64,000 nt of DNA, taken from assembly GCF_001687625.2 (NCBI RefSeq), contig NZ_CP016538.2, positions 716,001 through 780,000 of the forward strand, in the 5' to 3' direction. Shown piece by piece: positions 35,917 to 45,220 of the stretch. Position 1 is the first letter of the stretch; each line of letters starts with the position of its first letter. Source of the DNA: Planococcus maritimus. GTDB taxonomy: Bacteria > Bacillota > Bacilli > Bacillales_A > Planococcaceae. The notes beneath the pieces were generated by a model. It did not search any database, was not told the DNA's origin, and worked only from the letters and a program-made list of their open reading frames with translations. The position numbers and the translations under genes are program-made.

Positions 35917-36884
35917 AATCACTCAATTGGGGATTAATTGGTCCAGGAAGCATTGCTGAAGAATTCGCCGGTGCATTACAAGAAGTAGATGGCAGCATAT
36001 TTGGTGTTTGGGGGAGGAATTTGGAGAAAGCCAATGCTTTTGCGGCTCGTTCAAATGTGCAAAATGTTTACGAAAAACTGGATGATATGCTTCAAGACGA
36101 ACGGGTAGATGTAGTGTACATTTCAACACCTCATCCGCTGCATTACCAATTTATCAAATCGGCCTTAGAACATGGGAAACATGTGTTATGTGAAAAAACT
36201 ATCACGATGAATGCGCGGCAATTAGAGGAACTCATTGGGTTGGCGATTGCAAAAGGCGTCGTGTTAGCCGAGGCCATGACCGTCTTCTATATGCCGATTT
36301 ATCAAAAATTGGAGGAAGTCATTCAACAGGGAACAATCGGTTCAGTGAAAACCATCAACGTGACATTCGGCAGCTGTAAAGAAAATGATCCGCAAAATCG
36401 GTTTTTCAATCCAGATCTTGGAGGCGGCGGATTATTGGATATTGGCACGTATGCGTTGTCTTTCGCCCGGTTTTTCTTATCTTCTCAACCAGAAGAATTA
36501 CATACGACAGTCAAGAAGCACGAAACGGGTGTAGATGAACAGTCCGGCATCATATTGAAAACCGAACAGCAGGAACTGGCAGTCATCAGTTTGGCGATGC
36601 GCGCGAAAATGCCGAAGCGCGGGATCGTTGCTGGAGATCTCGGCTTTATTACAGTGGACAACTTTCCCCGGGCAGACCGTGCCACCATTACGTATACAGC
36701 TACTGGGGAAGTAGAAACCATTGAGGCAGGCGATAGCTCAAAAGCCCTTCATTATGAAGTCGAAAGAATGACAGAACTAATCGCTCAGCCACAAACTAAC
36801 TGGGCCATGGCGCTTTCTGTAGATGTGATGCATCTAATGGATAAAACACGCGAAAATTGGAATCTAAGTTACGAGCTCGAATAA
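35913..36884 (+). CDS. Gfo/Idh/MocA-family NAD(P)-dependent oxidoreductase
   Basis: 323 residues. Rossmann fold GLIGPGSIAEEFAGAL, then VYISTPHPLHYQF and HVLCEKTITMNARQ. The last has EKTIT in place of the usual EKP, which normally places the catalytic lysine. GGGGLLDIGTYALSFARFF marks the C-terminal domain and resembles dihydrodiol/xylose dehydrogenase-like members. GAAAGGAGAG precedes the ATG, which overlaps the SorC stop. The substrate is likely a sugar or polyol; the exact one cannot be told. Confidence 0.9.
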   Translation: MKSLNWGLIGPGSIAEEFAGALQEVDGSIFGVWGRNLEKANAFAARSNVQNVYEKLDDMLQDERVDVVYISTPHPLHYQFIKSALEHGKHVLCEKTITMNARQLEELIGLAIAKGVVLAEAMTVFYMPIYQKLEEVIQQGTIGSVKTINVTFGSCKENDPQNRFFNPDLGGGGLLDIGTYALSFARFFLSSQPEELHTTVKKHETGVDEQSGIILKTEQQELAVISLAMRAKMPKRGIVAGDLGFITVDNFPRADRATITYTATGEVETIEAGDSSKALHYEVERMTELIAQPQTNWAMALSVDVMHLMDKTRENWNLSYELE

Positions 36885-36933
36885 CAGCTCTTGTACGCGT
36901 AATTAAAAATTTTAACAGAAGGGATGACAGAAT

Positions 36934-37455
36934 ATGACAAGAGGAATTGACCATATCGGAATGACTGTACCATCAATCGAGGAAGCCACACGTTTTTTCA
37001 AGGAGGCTTTTGAAGCACAGGTTAGTTATGACGTGCAACGGCCAGAACACCAGCCGATGGAAGGCGAAGAAGTGGAACAACAACTCGATCTGCCTTCCGG
37101 TAGAAAAATCGTTCACATGCGGTTGTTGCGCCTTGGCAATGGCCCATCTATCGAACTATTCGAACTGGCAGCGAGCCCGAATCAGCCAGCTACTGGAATC
37201 GCAGACATGGGCTTGCATCATTTTGCCCTATATGTAGATGATATCGAAGAAGCGTCCGAGCGCATTCAGCAAGCTGGAGGAAGCTTGCTATCGGAACCGC
37301 ATCCGCTTGCAGGAGTGGAAGATGGGGAAGGGAACCGCGGAGTTTACGGGAAAACGCCTTGGGGAAGTTTGGTGGAGTTGATTGTTTACCCAAGTGGTAT
37401 CGATTATCCCGAAGACAGTGAAGCGAAAAGATGGACGCCAGATCCATCTAACTGA
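36934..37455 (+). CDS. VOC-family (glyoxalase-fold) protein
   Basis: 173 residues. Starts GIDHIGMTVPSIEEATRFF with the first metal-type His, followed by DMGLHHFALYVDDIEEASERI with the second, and SLVELIVYPSG with the terminal Glu, the usual vicinal-oxygen-chelate pattern. AAGGGATG precedes the ATG. It lies 49 bp after the Gfo/Idh gene and is probably in the same operon. It could be a lyase, epimerase or dioxygenase of the sugar pathway. Confidence 0.85.
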   Translation: MTRGIDHIGMTVPSIEEATRFFKEAFEAQVSYDVQRPEHQPMEGEEVEQQLDLPSGRKIVHMRLLRLGNGPSIELFELAASPNQPATGIADMGLHHFALYVDDIEEASERIQQAGGSLLSEPHPLAGVEDGEGNRGVYGKTPWGSLVELIVYPSGIDYPEDSEAKRWTPDPSN

Positions 37456-37574
37456 CATCCGTAAATGCATGTGAATGTTTGCCAGCGTTTGCCAAAGACC
37501 AAGTCGCCTCCGTTTATCCCGTTGTCCAGCGGGTAGACAAATAAAACAATACGTATTAGAAGAGGTGTTCACTG

Positions 37575-38561
37575 ATGAAAAATGACGTGACGATCAAACA
37601 TAAACTCGGTCTTGGGACAGCGCCGCTTGGCAATATGTTCCGTGAAGTACCGGAAGACGAAGCGATGGCGACGATCGAATCGGCCTGGAACGAAGGCATT
37701 CGCTATTTCGACACGGCGCCGTTTTACGGGGCGGGACTTGCAGAACTGCGGCTCGGCGATATCTTGTCTTCTTATGAGCGCGACGACTATTTAATCAGCA
37801 CGAAAGTCGGGCGCATCGTACTGGACGAGGAAGAAGACAAAGAAGGGCTATTTGAATTCGGCCGCAAGAATAAAATTCAGACGGATTACACGGAATCGGG
37901 CACATTGCGCTCGATTGAAGACAGCTTGAAGCGGTTGAAAACGGACCGCTTGGACATGGTCTACGTGCACGATATCTCGCCGGACTTTCTTGGTGATGAA
38001 TGGGTCACGAAATTCGACGAAGCACGGACAGGCGCATTCAAAGTGCTCGACCGCTTAAGAGACGAAGGCGTCATTAAAGCATGGGGGCTCGGCGTCAATA
38101 CGACGACACCAATCGAAGTCGCACTCGAGTTGGAACACGCACACCCTGATTTGAGCCTATCTGCGACGCAGTATACGCTTTTGCAGCACGAGCGAGCGTT
38201 GGAGCGCATGATGCCGCTTGCTGAGAAAACAGAGGGCGGCCTTGTCATTGGCTCGGCATTCAACTCTGGCGCCTTACTTGGCGGCGATCATTTCGATTAC
38301 GCAGAAATTACGCCAGAAATCAAACAGCGGGTAGCGCGTTTCCATGAAGTCGCCCAAAACCACGGCGTGCAATTAAAAGATGCTGCGCTGCAATTTTCAA
38401 CGGCGCATCCAGCGGTCAAAGCAGTCGTCACCGGTTCAACGCGCCCAGACCGCATCAAAGAAGACTTGGCGGCTCTAAAAGCCGACATCCCGTCTGCCTT
38501 CTGGGACGAACTTGTCGACAAAGGACTGGTTTCTCCGAAAGCCGTCTTGCCGAAAAAATGA
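37575..38561 (+). CDS. Aldo/keto reductase (aldose dehydrogenase-like)
   Basis: 328 residues. The tetrad is visible: Asp and Tyr in FDTAPFYGAGLAE, Lys in LISTKVGRI and His in MVYVHDISPD. The long insertion after KVGRI and the LGLGTAPLGNMF start resemble D-threo-aldose 1-dehydrogenase/L-fucose dehydrogenase-type members. AGAGGTG precedes the ATG. It is 120 bp after the VOC gene with no clear terminator between, so it may belong to the SorC operon or have its own promoter. Confidence 0.88.
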   Translation: MKNDVTIKHKLGLGTAPLGNMFREVPEDEAMATIESAWNEGIRYFDTAPFYGAGLAELRLGDILSSYERDDYLISTKVGRIVLDEEEDKEGLFEFGRKNKIQTDYTESGTLRSIEDSLKRLKTDRLDMVYVHDISPDFLGDEWVTKFDEARTGAFKVLDRLRDEGVIKAWGLGVNTTTPIEVALELEHAHPDLSLSATQYTLLQHERALERMMPLAEKTEGGLVIGSAFNSGALLGGDHFDYAEITPEIKQRVARFHEVAQNHGVQLKDAALQFSTAHPAVKAVVTGSTRPDRIKEDLAALKADIPSAFWDELVDKGLVSPKAVLPKK

Positions 38562-38582
38562 AAGTGAAGTAGAGAGTGATTG

Positions 38583-38615
38583 AAGGTTCCGGCCTACAAG
38601 CCGGAACCTTTTTTG
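38583..38615 (+). terminator. Terminator after aldo/keto reductase
   Basis: AAGGTTCCGGC (38583-38593) and GCCGGAACCTT (38600-38610), six-base loop, then T6. Confidence 0.95.
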
Positions 38616-38685
38616 TGCATAAATGGATTTTGCGAATTGACCATTTGGTATAATAGGGATTAATGACAAGAACTGGAGGCTAAAA

Positions 38686-39165
38686 ATGAGAAGCTTGGCT
38701 AAATTAGTAACGGTGCCATTTATATTGATCCTTCTTTCCTTATTGGCAGCTTGCGCCAAGGATGACGGCCCGGAAACGCTAACGATCGAACATCGCGGGG
38801 GATACGAAGGCGTACTCGTTTCTAGCACCTATTCTTCTGGCCAAACGGCTGGCTATGAAGAAACTTTCATCGAAGGACCGGAAAAAGCGGATGAATTGAT
38901 CGATCGCTTGAACGGAACAGAGCTGATCCAAGCAAGTGAAGCGGAATTGCAGGAGAGTGAAGAGCTGCTTGAGCAGCCTGGCAGTTACCGGATGATGCTC
39001 TACAATATGCCGGCAGCAGATCGCATGGGCGACCCGACGTATTTGATTCATTTCTATAAAGACGGGACGATTCAAGTGCACCAGGAAGGCGTTACGTATT
39101 TCCTCTACGACGCGCCGGAAAATTTATTAGAACAATTAAAACAACAATGGAATATCAGCTTCTAA
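38686..39165 (+). CDS. Lipoprotein of unknown function
   Basis: 159 residues with a lipoprotein signal peptide; lipobox LLAAC puts the lipidated cysteine at residue 23. The mature part is small, acidic and mixed alpha/beta (GGYEGVLVSS, YLIHFYKDGTIQVHQEGVTY). No family recognised. TGGAGG precedes the ATG and TATAAT lies at 38649-38654, so it has its own promoter. A terminator follows. Confidence 0.75.
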   Translation: MRSLAKLVTVPFILILLSLLAACAKDDGPETLTIEHRGGYEGVLVSSTYSSGQTAGYEETFIEGPEKADELIDRLNGTELIQASEAELQESEELLEQPGSYRMMLYNMPAADRMGDPTYLIHFYKDGTIQVHQEGVTYFLYDAPENLLEQLKQQWNISF

Positions 39166-39170
39166 ACACA

Positions 39171-39219
39171 AACGGCCCCGCGGCGATTCAGTATTTCCTA
39201 ATCGCTGCGGGGCCGTTAT
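39171..39219. terminator. Terminator between lipoprotein and AIM24 genes
   Basis: AACGGCCCCGCGGCGATT (39171-39188) pairs with AATCGCTGCGGGGCCGTT (39200-39217), an 18-bp stem with one mismatch or wobble; T tracts are short on both sides. Confidence 0.8.
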
Positions 39220-39229
39220 TATTCTGGTG

Positions 39230-39925
39230 TTATGAACTTTGCGGTGCGTGGTAGATTTCTTCGTAAGGCTGAACGACGACAAAGCCATTGCCGGAGAATT
39301 TCATCTGTACGGATTCCCCGCTGCCCCTGCCGAAAAAGCTTTTCAGTTGCACGTCGGTGATGAAATCAGGTTCTAAGCTTCCTGACCATGCGACAGTCGC
39401 GTTCGGGTCAGTAAATACTGGCGTATCTGGCGTAACGAGCAAAGTGAGCGGTTCGTAATGGGACGTGAAGGCGACGAGGCCTTGGCCTTCGAGACGCACA
39501 TTGAAAAGTCCGCCCGCCATCATGCCGGCGACGCGGCGCATCAATTTGATGTCCCAGTCGAGTCCGTCCTGAAACGCCAGCAGATCGTTGCCGTTGATGA
39601 AAATGCTTTCGCCTTCAAGGTCTAAGATGGTGATTTTCTTGCCGCTGTCCGCCACGTAAAGTTTGCCTTGGCCATTTGCTTTCATCAATTGGGCGCCTTC
39701 TCCACTGAGCGCTTTTTTGACGAATTTCCCAAGACCGTGCTCGAGCATGCCTTCGCGTTCGAATTTGATATTGCCTTCATAGGAAATCATCGAACCCGCT
39801 TTGGCCCATACTTGGCCGTTCAAGTTCACTTCGAGCAGGCGGTCCGTTTCGAGTTCGAAAAAGTCGCGCGCGCTCTCTTCTTGCTTGGTTTGTTGGACAA
39901 ATTGCTTAATGGAATACTTCGACAT
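39230..39925 (-). CDS. AIM24/TIGR00266-family protein
   Basis: 231 residues, beta-rich with repeated glycine turns (KAGSMISYEGNIKFE, KLYVADSGKKITILDLEG, FNVRLEGQGLVAFTS, FFGRGSGESVQMKF, GNGFVVVQPYEE), the AIM24 fold found in bacteria and mitochondria. No signal peptide or membrane segment. AAAGGAGG precedes the ATG. The molecular function of bacterial members is not established. It stands alone and convergent with the lipoprotein gene. Confidence 0.88.
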   Translation of the reverse strand: MSKYSIKQFVQQTKQEESARDFFELETDRLLEVNLNGQVWAKAGSMISYEGNIKFEREGMLEHGLGKFVKKALSGEGAQLMKANGQGKLYVADSGKKITILDLEGESIFINGNDLLAFQDGLDWDIKLMRRVAGMMAGGLFNVRLEGQGLVAFTSHYEPLTLLVTPDTPVFTDPNATVAWSGSLEPDFITDVQLKSFFGRGSGESVQMKFSGNGFVVVQPYEEIYHAPQSS

Positions 39926-40092
39926 GAACGATTCCTCCTTTAACTAGATACTATAGTATACGGAAAGCCGACGGAATCGTTTCATTTCAAGCGGCAAGTT
40001 TTTAACGGCGTGAAAGCAGGCGGTCGAAAAGCAAGTAGGATTCGTCTAGGATATTCATTGATTTTCAAAAAAAGAAAGAGTAAACTGACGGA

Positions 40093-40108
40093 GAATGAAT
40101 GTTCATTC
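40093..40108. promoter_or_regulatory. Bm3R1/FatR-type operator before TetR gene
   Basis: GAATGAATGTTCATTC has perfect 7-bp inverted arms (GAATGAA/TTCATTC) with a 2-base centre, 27 bp before the TetR start. It is nearly identical to the second site at 40739 and resembles the palindrome bound by Bm3R1 in Bacillus megaterium. Confidence 0.85.
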
Positions 40109-40135
40109 CGCAACCAGAAGGGAGAGATTTTTCAG

Positions 40136-40711
40136 ATGCCGACACTTACTACTAAACGAGACGATGTGCTTGGCAGCGCATTGACTTTGTTTGCCGAACG
40201 CGGATTCGATGCGACGACGATTCCGATGATCGCGACCGATGCAAAAGTCGGGGCCGGAACGATTTACCGCTATTTCGACAATAAGGAAATGCTTGTGAAC
40301 ACTTTGTTTCAACATTATGTAACGCTGTTCCGGGAGGCGCTGGAAAAAGACTATCCCGTGGAAGCGGACATTCGTGAGCAATTTCATCATTTATTTCAAG
40401 GGATGATCCGTTTTACGAACGAGCACGATCATGCTTTGTATTTCATTAAAACTCATACATCCGCTTATTTTCTGGACGCAAACAGCCGCGAGCAGTTTAG
40501 CGACTTGCTGATGATCTTCGAGACGTTTTTCGAAGAAGGAAAGAAGCATAACGACATCCGCCAGCTGCCATCCAAGGCTTTGATTGCACTTATTTTTGGT
40601 AGTTTTCTTCAGCTCTACCAATTGGTCCGGGCAGGCGAACTTGAAGCGACCGAAGAATTATTGACAGGCGTTGAAGAAAGCTGCTGGGACGCTGTGCGTC
40701 ATCATTCGTGA
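40136..40711 (+). CDS. TetR-family repressor of CYP102 (Bm3R1/FatR-like)
   Basis: 191 residues from ATG 40136, preceded by AAGGGAGAG. The N-terminal HTH (ALTLFAERGFDATTIPMIATDA then KVGAGTIYRYFDNKEML) is typical of TetR proteins; the ligand domain follows. It lies directly upstream of a P450-reductase fusion, the arrangement of bm3R1-CYP102A1 and fatR-cypB, where fatty acids relieve repression. Two matching palindromes, one before this gene and one before the P450, support control of both. Confidence 0.92.
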   Translation: MPTLTTKRDDVLGSALTLFAERGFDATTIPMIATDAKVGAGTIYRYFDNKEMLVNTLFQHYVTLFREALEKDYPVEADIREQFHHLFQGMIRFTNEHDHALYFIKTHTSAYFLDANSREQFSDLLMIFETFFEEGKKHNDIRQLPSKALIALIFGSFLQLYQLVRAGELEATEELLTGVEESCWDAVRHHS

Positions 40712-40727
40712 TGATGCCAGTTTTTTT
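40697..40727 (+). terminator. Terminator overlapping TetR stop
   Basis: TCATCA-TTCG-TGATGA hairpin (40699-40714) followed by T7 at 40721. It overlaps the end of the coding region. Confidence 0.7.
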
Positions 40728-40738
40728 CTTATTTCAAA

Positions 40739-40756
40739 GGAATGAATATTCATTCC
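40739..40756. promoter_or_regulatory. Bm3R1/FatR-type operator before CYP102
   Basis: GGAATGAATATTCATTCC is a perfect 18-bp palindrome 31 bp before the CYP102 start, matching the site before the TetR gene. Confidence 0.88.
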
Positions 40757-40787
40757 GCTTTTAATTTTACAGAAGAGGTGCTAATCC

Positions 40788-43700
40788 ATGATCGAAATGA
40801 AAAATCTTCCACAACCGAAAACTTACGGCCCGCTAGGCAATTTGCCGTTGATCGATAAAGAAAAGCCGGTACAGTCGTTTATGAAACAAGCCCGTGAACT
40901 CGGGCCCATCTACCAATTCCATTTTCCGGGACGCGCTAGCACATTCGTGTCGAGTGCGGAACTGGCAGCTGAAATTTGCGATGAGACACGCTTTGATAAA
41001 AAGATCGGGCCGGCTCTCCAAAAAGTCCGCGCATTCGGCGGAGACGGTTTGTTCACGAGCGGAACCGAAGAACCGAACTGGAAGAAAGCCCATAATATTT
41101 TGTTGCCGAGTTTCAGCCAGCAAGCGATGAAAGGCTATCACGAGAAAATGATCGACCTCGCGTCGCAATTGGTGCAAAAGTGGGCGCGGCTCAACCCAAA
41201 CGAGGAAATCGATGTGCCGGATGACATGACGCGTTTGACGCTCGATACGATCGGCTTGTGCGGATTCAATTACCGCTTCAACAGCTTTTACCGGGAGGAT
41301 TCCCATCCGTTTATCGAGAAGATGGTGCGGGCTTTGGATGAATCGATGAGCCAAACACAGCGTCTTGGCATCCAGGACAAATTGATGGTGCGCTCGAAGC
41401 AGCAATTCAAGGAAGATATCGATTATATGTTCAATCTGGTCGACCAATTGATTGCAGAACGTAAACAAGCGGGGGACCAAGGGGAAGACGACTTACTGGG
41501 ACATATGCTGAAAGGCAAAGATCCAGAAACCGGCGAGTCCTTGGATGATGAAAACATTCGCTTCCAGATCATTACGTTCTTGATTGCGGGGCACGAAACG
41601 ACGAGCGGCTTGTTGTCATTCGCGATCCAGTATCTATTGAAGCATCCGGACAAATTGCAAAAAGCGTATGCAGAAGTGGATGAAGTGCTTGGCGATGCAA
41701 CGCCTTCGTTCAAACAAGTGAAGCAATTGAAATACGTGCGCATGATCTTGAACGAAGCTCTGCGTTTGTGGCCGACTGCACCTGCATTTTCCGTCTATGC
41801 GAAAGAAGATACGACGCTTGCCGGCAAGTACGAAGTGGAAAAAGGCGAAGCGTTCACTTTACTCATCCCTGAACTCCACCGCGACACGAGCGTTTGGGGG
41901 CAAGATGCTGAGGAGTTCCGTCCGGAGCGTTTTGAAGACATGACCAAAATCCCACATCATGCGTTCAAGCCGTTCGGCAATGGCCAGCGCGCCTGCATCG
42001 GCCAGCAATTTGCGCTGCATGAAGCAGTGCTTGTGCTCGGCATGGTACTGCAGCATTTCGAATTGATCGACCACACCGATTACCAATTAGACGTCAAAGA
42101 AACTTTGACCTTTAAGCCTGAGGGATTGACGATGAAAGTGAAGCCGAGACGAAAAGTGCAGATGTTCCAAGCACCTGTCGCGGAAGAACCCGAACCAGCG
42201 CAAGAACAGCAGCAAGCAATCGATTCACACGGCACACCGCTCCTAGTGCTATACGGATCCAATCTCGGAACTGCACAAGGCGTCGCGCGAGAACTGGCGG
42301 AAACAGCGCGCTTTAAAGGCTTTGACTCAAAAGCTGCTGCCTTGGATGACTATGCTGGGGACTTGCCGGCTGAAGGGGCAGTCGTGATCGTATCAGCCTC
42401 ATATAACGGCAACCCGCCGGACAACGCAGTGCGCTTTATGGAATGGCTCGAAACGGACAGCGAGTTGCAAGGCGTTAACTATAGTGTCTTCGGCTGTGGC
42501 GACCGCAACTGGGCGACGACTTATCAGCGAGTGCCGGGCATCATCGATGAACAATTATCAGCAAATGGTGCTACACGGCTTATCGAACGCGGCGAGGGCG
42601 ACGCCAGCGAAGACTTTGACGGCGAACTCGAAAAATGGCAGCAAGCTTTGTGGCCGGCATTAGCTGAGAGATTCGGGCTCGATTTAGAAACAACTGCACA
42701 AGCGAGCAATCAATTGTCGATGGAGTTCATCAGCGGCGTCAGCCATACGCCGGTTGCTCGTGCATACGAGGCTTTCACGGCAGTCGTCTCCAGCAATGAA
42801 GAGCTGTTGAACACACAAGAGCGCAGCACCCGCCACATCGAGGTTCAATTACCTGAAGGGGCCGTGTACCAAGAAGGCGACCATCTCGGCGTATTGCCGG
42901 AGAATTCGCATGAGCTGGTGGAACGTGTCTTGAATCGTTTTGGTTTGAAAGGCGAAAACTATGTTGTCCTTGAGGGCAGTTCAGGGCGGTCCGATCATTT
43001 GCCGACGGGTCAGCCGGTGCAGCTCGCCCAATTGCTCACAAGCTACGTGGAATTACAGGAACCGGCGACGCGCGCACAACTTCGCGAACTCGCCAAAAGC
43101 AATCCGTGCCCGCCACACAAGCAAGAACTCGAAGGATTGGTGGAAGATGAGACATATAAACGCGAAGTGCTCGCGAAGCGTTTGACGATGCTTGAACTGC
43201 TCGAGCGCTTTATGTCATGCGAGATGGAATTCGAAAACTTCTTGTCGTTATTGCCGGCACTGAAAGCCCGCTATTACTCGATTTCGAGCTCGCCGCGTGC
43301 ATCAGAACAAGCAAGCATCACGGTTAGCGTTGTTAAAGGCGCTGCGTGGAGCGGTACTGGTGAATACGAAGGTGTCGCGTCCAATTACTTGGCGAAGCGC
43401 GAGACGGGTGATCAACTCGCCTGCTTTATCCGTACGCCACAAACGGCCTTCCAATTGCCGGAAGACCCGGAGACCCCGCTGGTCATGGTCGGTCCAGGAA
43501 CAGGCATTGCACCTTTCCGCGGCTTTATCCAAGCGCGTCACGCTTTGAAAGAACAAGGTGCGACTCTTGGTGCAGCGCAGCTTTATTTCGGCTGCCGCCA
43601 CGCACAAGAAGATTTTCTATATGAAGAAGAATTGAAGCAAGCCGAGCAGCTTGGCTTGATCGAATTGCACAGCGCCTTCTCGAGACAGCAGCAAGAAAAG

Positions 43701-43934
43701 ATTTACGTACAGCATTTAATGGAACAAAACGCACAGGAAATTCTTCAGCTCTTGGCACAGGGCGGCCATTTGTACATCTGCGGCGATGGCGGCAAGATGG
43801 CGCCAGCTGTAGAAGAGACTTTGGTCCGCAGCTATCAGCAATTGCATAGCGCAACGCACGATCAAGCCTTGGCGTGGCTCGGAGAACTAGAACAATCCGG
43901 CCGCTTCGCAAAAGATGTATGGTCGGCTTCGTAA
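40788..43934 (+). CDS. Self-sufficient fatty-acid P450-reductase fusion, CYP102A type
   Basis: Hydroxylates medium/long fatty acids with NADPH in one soluble chain of 1048 residues, the length of P450 BM3. The P450 domain (about 1-460) has the I-helix [12 protein letters not shown], ExxR (NEALRLWPT) and haem loop [18 protein letters not shown] with ligand Cys403. A linker (about 462-480) leads to flavodoxin-like FMN domain [14 protein letters not shown], then the FAD domain ([12 protein letters not shown]) and NADP motif [16 protein letters not shown] 40788 follows GAGGTG. Regulated by the upstream TetR via palindromes. A terminator follows at 43958. Confidence 0.97.
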   Translation: MIEMKNLPQPKTYGPLGNLPLIDKEKPVQSFMKQARELGPIYQFHFPGRASTFVSSAELAAEICDETRFDKKIGPALQKVRAFGGDGLFTSGTEEPNWKKAHNILLPSFSQQAMKGYHEKMIDLASQLVQKWARLNPNEEIDVPDDMTRLTLDTIGLCGFNYRFNSFYREDSHPFIEKMVRALDESMSQTQRLGIQDKLMVRSKQQFKEDIDYMFNLVDQLIAERKQAGDQGEDDLLGHMLKGKDPETGESLDDENIRFQIITFLIAGHETTSGLLSFAIQYLLKHPDKLQKAYAEVDEVLGDATPSFKQVKQLKYVRMILNEALRLWPTAPAFSVYAKEDTTLAGKYEVEKGEAFTLLIPELHRDTSVWGQDAEEFRPERFEDMTKIPHHAFKPFGNGQRACIGQQFALHEAVLVLGMVLQHFELIDHTDYQLDVKETLTFKPEGLTMKVKPRRKVQMFQAPVAEEPEPAQEQQQAIDSHGTPLLVLYGSNLGTAQGVARELAETARFKGFDSKAAALDDYAGDLPAEGAVVIVSASYNGNPPDNAVRFMEWLETDSELQGVNYSVFGCGDRNWATTYQRVPGIIDEQLSANGATRLIERGEGDASEDFDGELEKWQQALWPALAERFGLDLETTAQASNQLSMEFISGVSHTPVARAYEAFTAVVSSNEELLNTQERSTRHIEVQLPEGAVYQEGDHLGVLPENSHELVERVLNRFGLKGENYVVLEGSSGRSDHLPTGQPVQLAQLLTSYVELQEPATRAQLRELAKSNPCPPHKQELEGLVEDETYKREVLAKRLTMLELLERFMSCEMEFENFLSLLPALKARYYSISSSPRASEQASITVSVVKGAAWSGTGEYEGVASNYLAKRETGDQLACFIRTPQTAFQLPEDPETPLVMVGPGTGIAPFRGFIQARHALKEQGATLGAAQLYFGCRHAQEDFLYEEELKQAEQLGLIELHSAFSRQQQEKIYVQHLMEQNAQEILQLLAQGGHLYICGDGGKMAPAVEETLVRSYQQLHSATHDQALAWLGELEQSGRFAKDVWSAS

Positions 43935-43957
43935 CAATAGAGATAGAGGCGATATCC

Positions 43958-43999
43958 ATGCCACATTCGAAATCCTGAGATTTCGAATGTGGCATTTTT
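43958..43999 (+). terminator. Terminator after CYP102
   Basis: ATGCCACATTCGAAATC (43958-43974) pairs with GATTTCGAATGTGGCAT; four-base loop and T5. Confidence 0.95.
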
Positions 44000-44048
44000 C
44001 TATTTAAGGGTAAAGAATAGTAACAAGTAATTGAAGGGAGGGGTCATC

Positions 44049-44828
44049 ATGAATATCGGCATTATCGGAACTGGCAATATTGCCAGCTATTTGCTTGAAC
44101 AAGTGAACGAAAACCGCATGGCGGAGGGGCGTATTACTGCTGTTTTTGGACGCAACGTGGAAGCCGGCACGCGTTTGAAAAAACGTTTTGGCATCGACTT
44201 CCATACGGATTTTCAGGAGTTCCTGTCGGCATCGGTCGATACGGTGGTAGAAGCTGTGACGATGGAGGCAGCGAGCCTATTTGTAAAACAAGTGGCTGAA
44301 CAGCAAAAAGACCTCATCGTCAGCAGCATTGGCGTGTTTAAAGACTTGGCGCTGCTGGAGCAATTGACAAGCCTGGCTGAAGCGAACGGTACAACTATCT
44401 ACTTGCCGTCCGGCGCAATCGGCGGCTTGGACGTCTTGCAGTCAGCAAATGCGCTCGGCGGGTTGGAATCCGTCCAGCTCACGACGAGAAAATCCCCGCA
44501 GTCACTTGGAATGGAAATAGGCCAAGAGCAAGTATTGTTCGACGGCACAGCATTTGACGCGGTAGGAAAATTCCCGAAAAACATCAATATTGCCCTAGTG
44601 CTTTCGATTGCAGGCATCGGGGTGCATAAGACGACCGTGCGCATCATCGTCGACCCCGCTATTGAGCGCAATACGCATACGGTGGAAGCACAAGGGGATT
44701 TTGGCAAGATGCAGCTGAAAGTCGAAAATGAGCCGATGGCAGCGAACCCGAAAACGAGCTTGCTCGCGGCGATGAGCATTTTGTCGGTGCTGCAGCATAA
44801 AGGCCGGGCGTTGAGGATCGGGAGTTGA
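44049..44828 (+). CDS. nadX: L-aspartate dehydrogenase
   Basis: NAD(P)-dependent oxidation of L-aspartate to iminoaspartate, which can feed NAD synthesis. 259 residues from ATG 44049, preceded by GGGAGGGG. N-terminal NAD fold MNIGIIGTGNIASYLLE and the DUF108 C-terminal domain (LPSGAIGGLDVLQSANALGG, AGIGVHKTTVRIIVDP, with the conserved His and Arg of the active site). No NAD synthesis gene is adjacent, so a catabolic role is possible. Terminators flank it on both sides. Confidence 0.88.
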   Translation: MNIGIIGTGNIASYLLEQVNENRMAEGRITAVFGRNVEAGTRLKKRFGIDFHTDFQEFLSASVDTVVEAVTMEAASLFVKQVAEQQKDLIVSSIGVFKDLALLEQLTSLAEANGTTIYLPSGAIGGLDVLQSANALGGLESVQLTTRKSPQSLGMEIGQEQVLFDGTAFDAVGKFPKNINIALVLSIAGIGVHKTTVRIIVDPAIERNTHTVEAQGDFGKMQLKVENEPMAANPKTSLLAAMSILSVLQHKGRALRIGS

Positions 44829-44867
44829 AGCCTGGGAAAAATAAGGCTATTCATGAACAACTAAAAG

Positions 44868-44911
44868 CAAGCCGGTATTTGAATGATGATCAAATATCGG
44901 CTTGTTTTTTT
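44868..44911 (+). terminator. Terminator after aspartate dehydrogenase
   Basis: CAAGCCGGTATTTGA (44868-44882) and TCAAATATCGGCTTG (44890-44904), one G-U pair, then T7. Confidence 0.95.
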
Positions 44912-45070
44912 AATTCTGAAGAAAAAAGGAAGTGCAGTGCTTTTTGAGGAAATAGAGGGGCATCAAACGGTTTTTGGCTATTTTCTTGCTGCTTTTATCC
45001 TTAGTAAATTGCGATAAATACCTGAAAAATCATTTTATTGGAAAAATACATGTTATGCTTATAGCAGGTG

Positions 45071-45195
45071 AAAGGCTGTCTTTGGAGCAGTTTGCGGTTT
45101 TTGGCGTTCTGCGTGGCGGGTGAAATGAAGCCGGTTACAGCAAAACGGCATGTATTGAAGGCGCAAAATGCATGGGCAGCCCTGTTCATTTTTTC
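45071..45195 (+). ncRNA. Structured leader candidate before OpuC-type operon
   Basis: The ~300-bp space before the osmoprotectant operon includes a GC-richer stretch with nested complementarity. Outer GGCTGTC (45073-45079) can pair with GGCAGCC (45177-45183), GCAG...CTGC forms an inner arm (45088-45113), and GAAGCCGGTTACAGC with CGGC forms another. A T6 run follows at 45191-45196, then the AGGGAGG ribosome site. This is the layout of a riboswitch or attenuator, but I do not recognise the class. Could be chance. Confidence 0.35.
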
Positions 45196-45220
45196 CTATT
45201 CACAGAAGGGAGGTGTTTCG

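Noticed and set aside
40833-41480. 215-codon minus-strand frame inside the CYP102 gene
   Set aside because: Antisense to a P450 with all motifs intact; no start signal.
45068-45220. N-terminal extension of the first OpuC permease
   Set aside because: The frame is open but the encoded residues are not permease-like, and the strong AGGGAGG site lies directly before ATG 45221.
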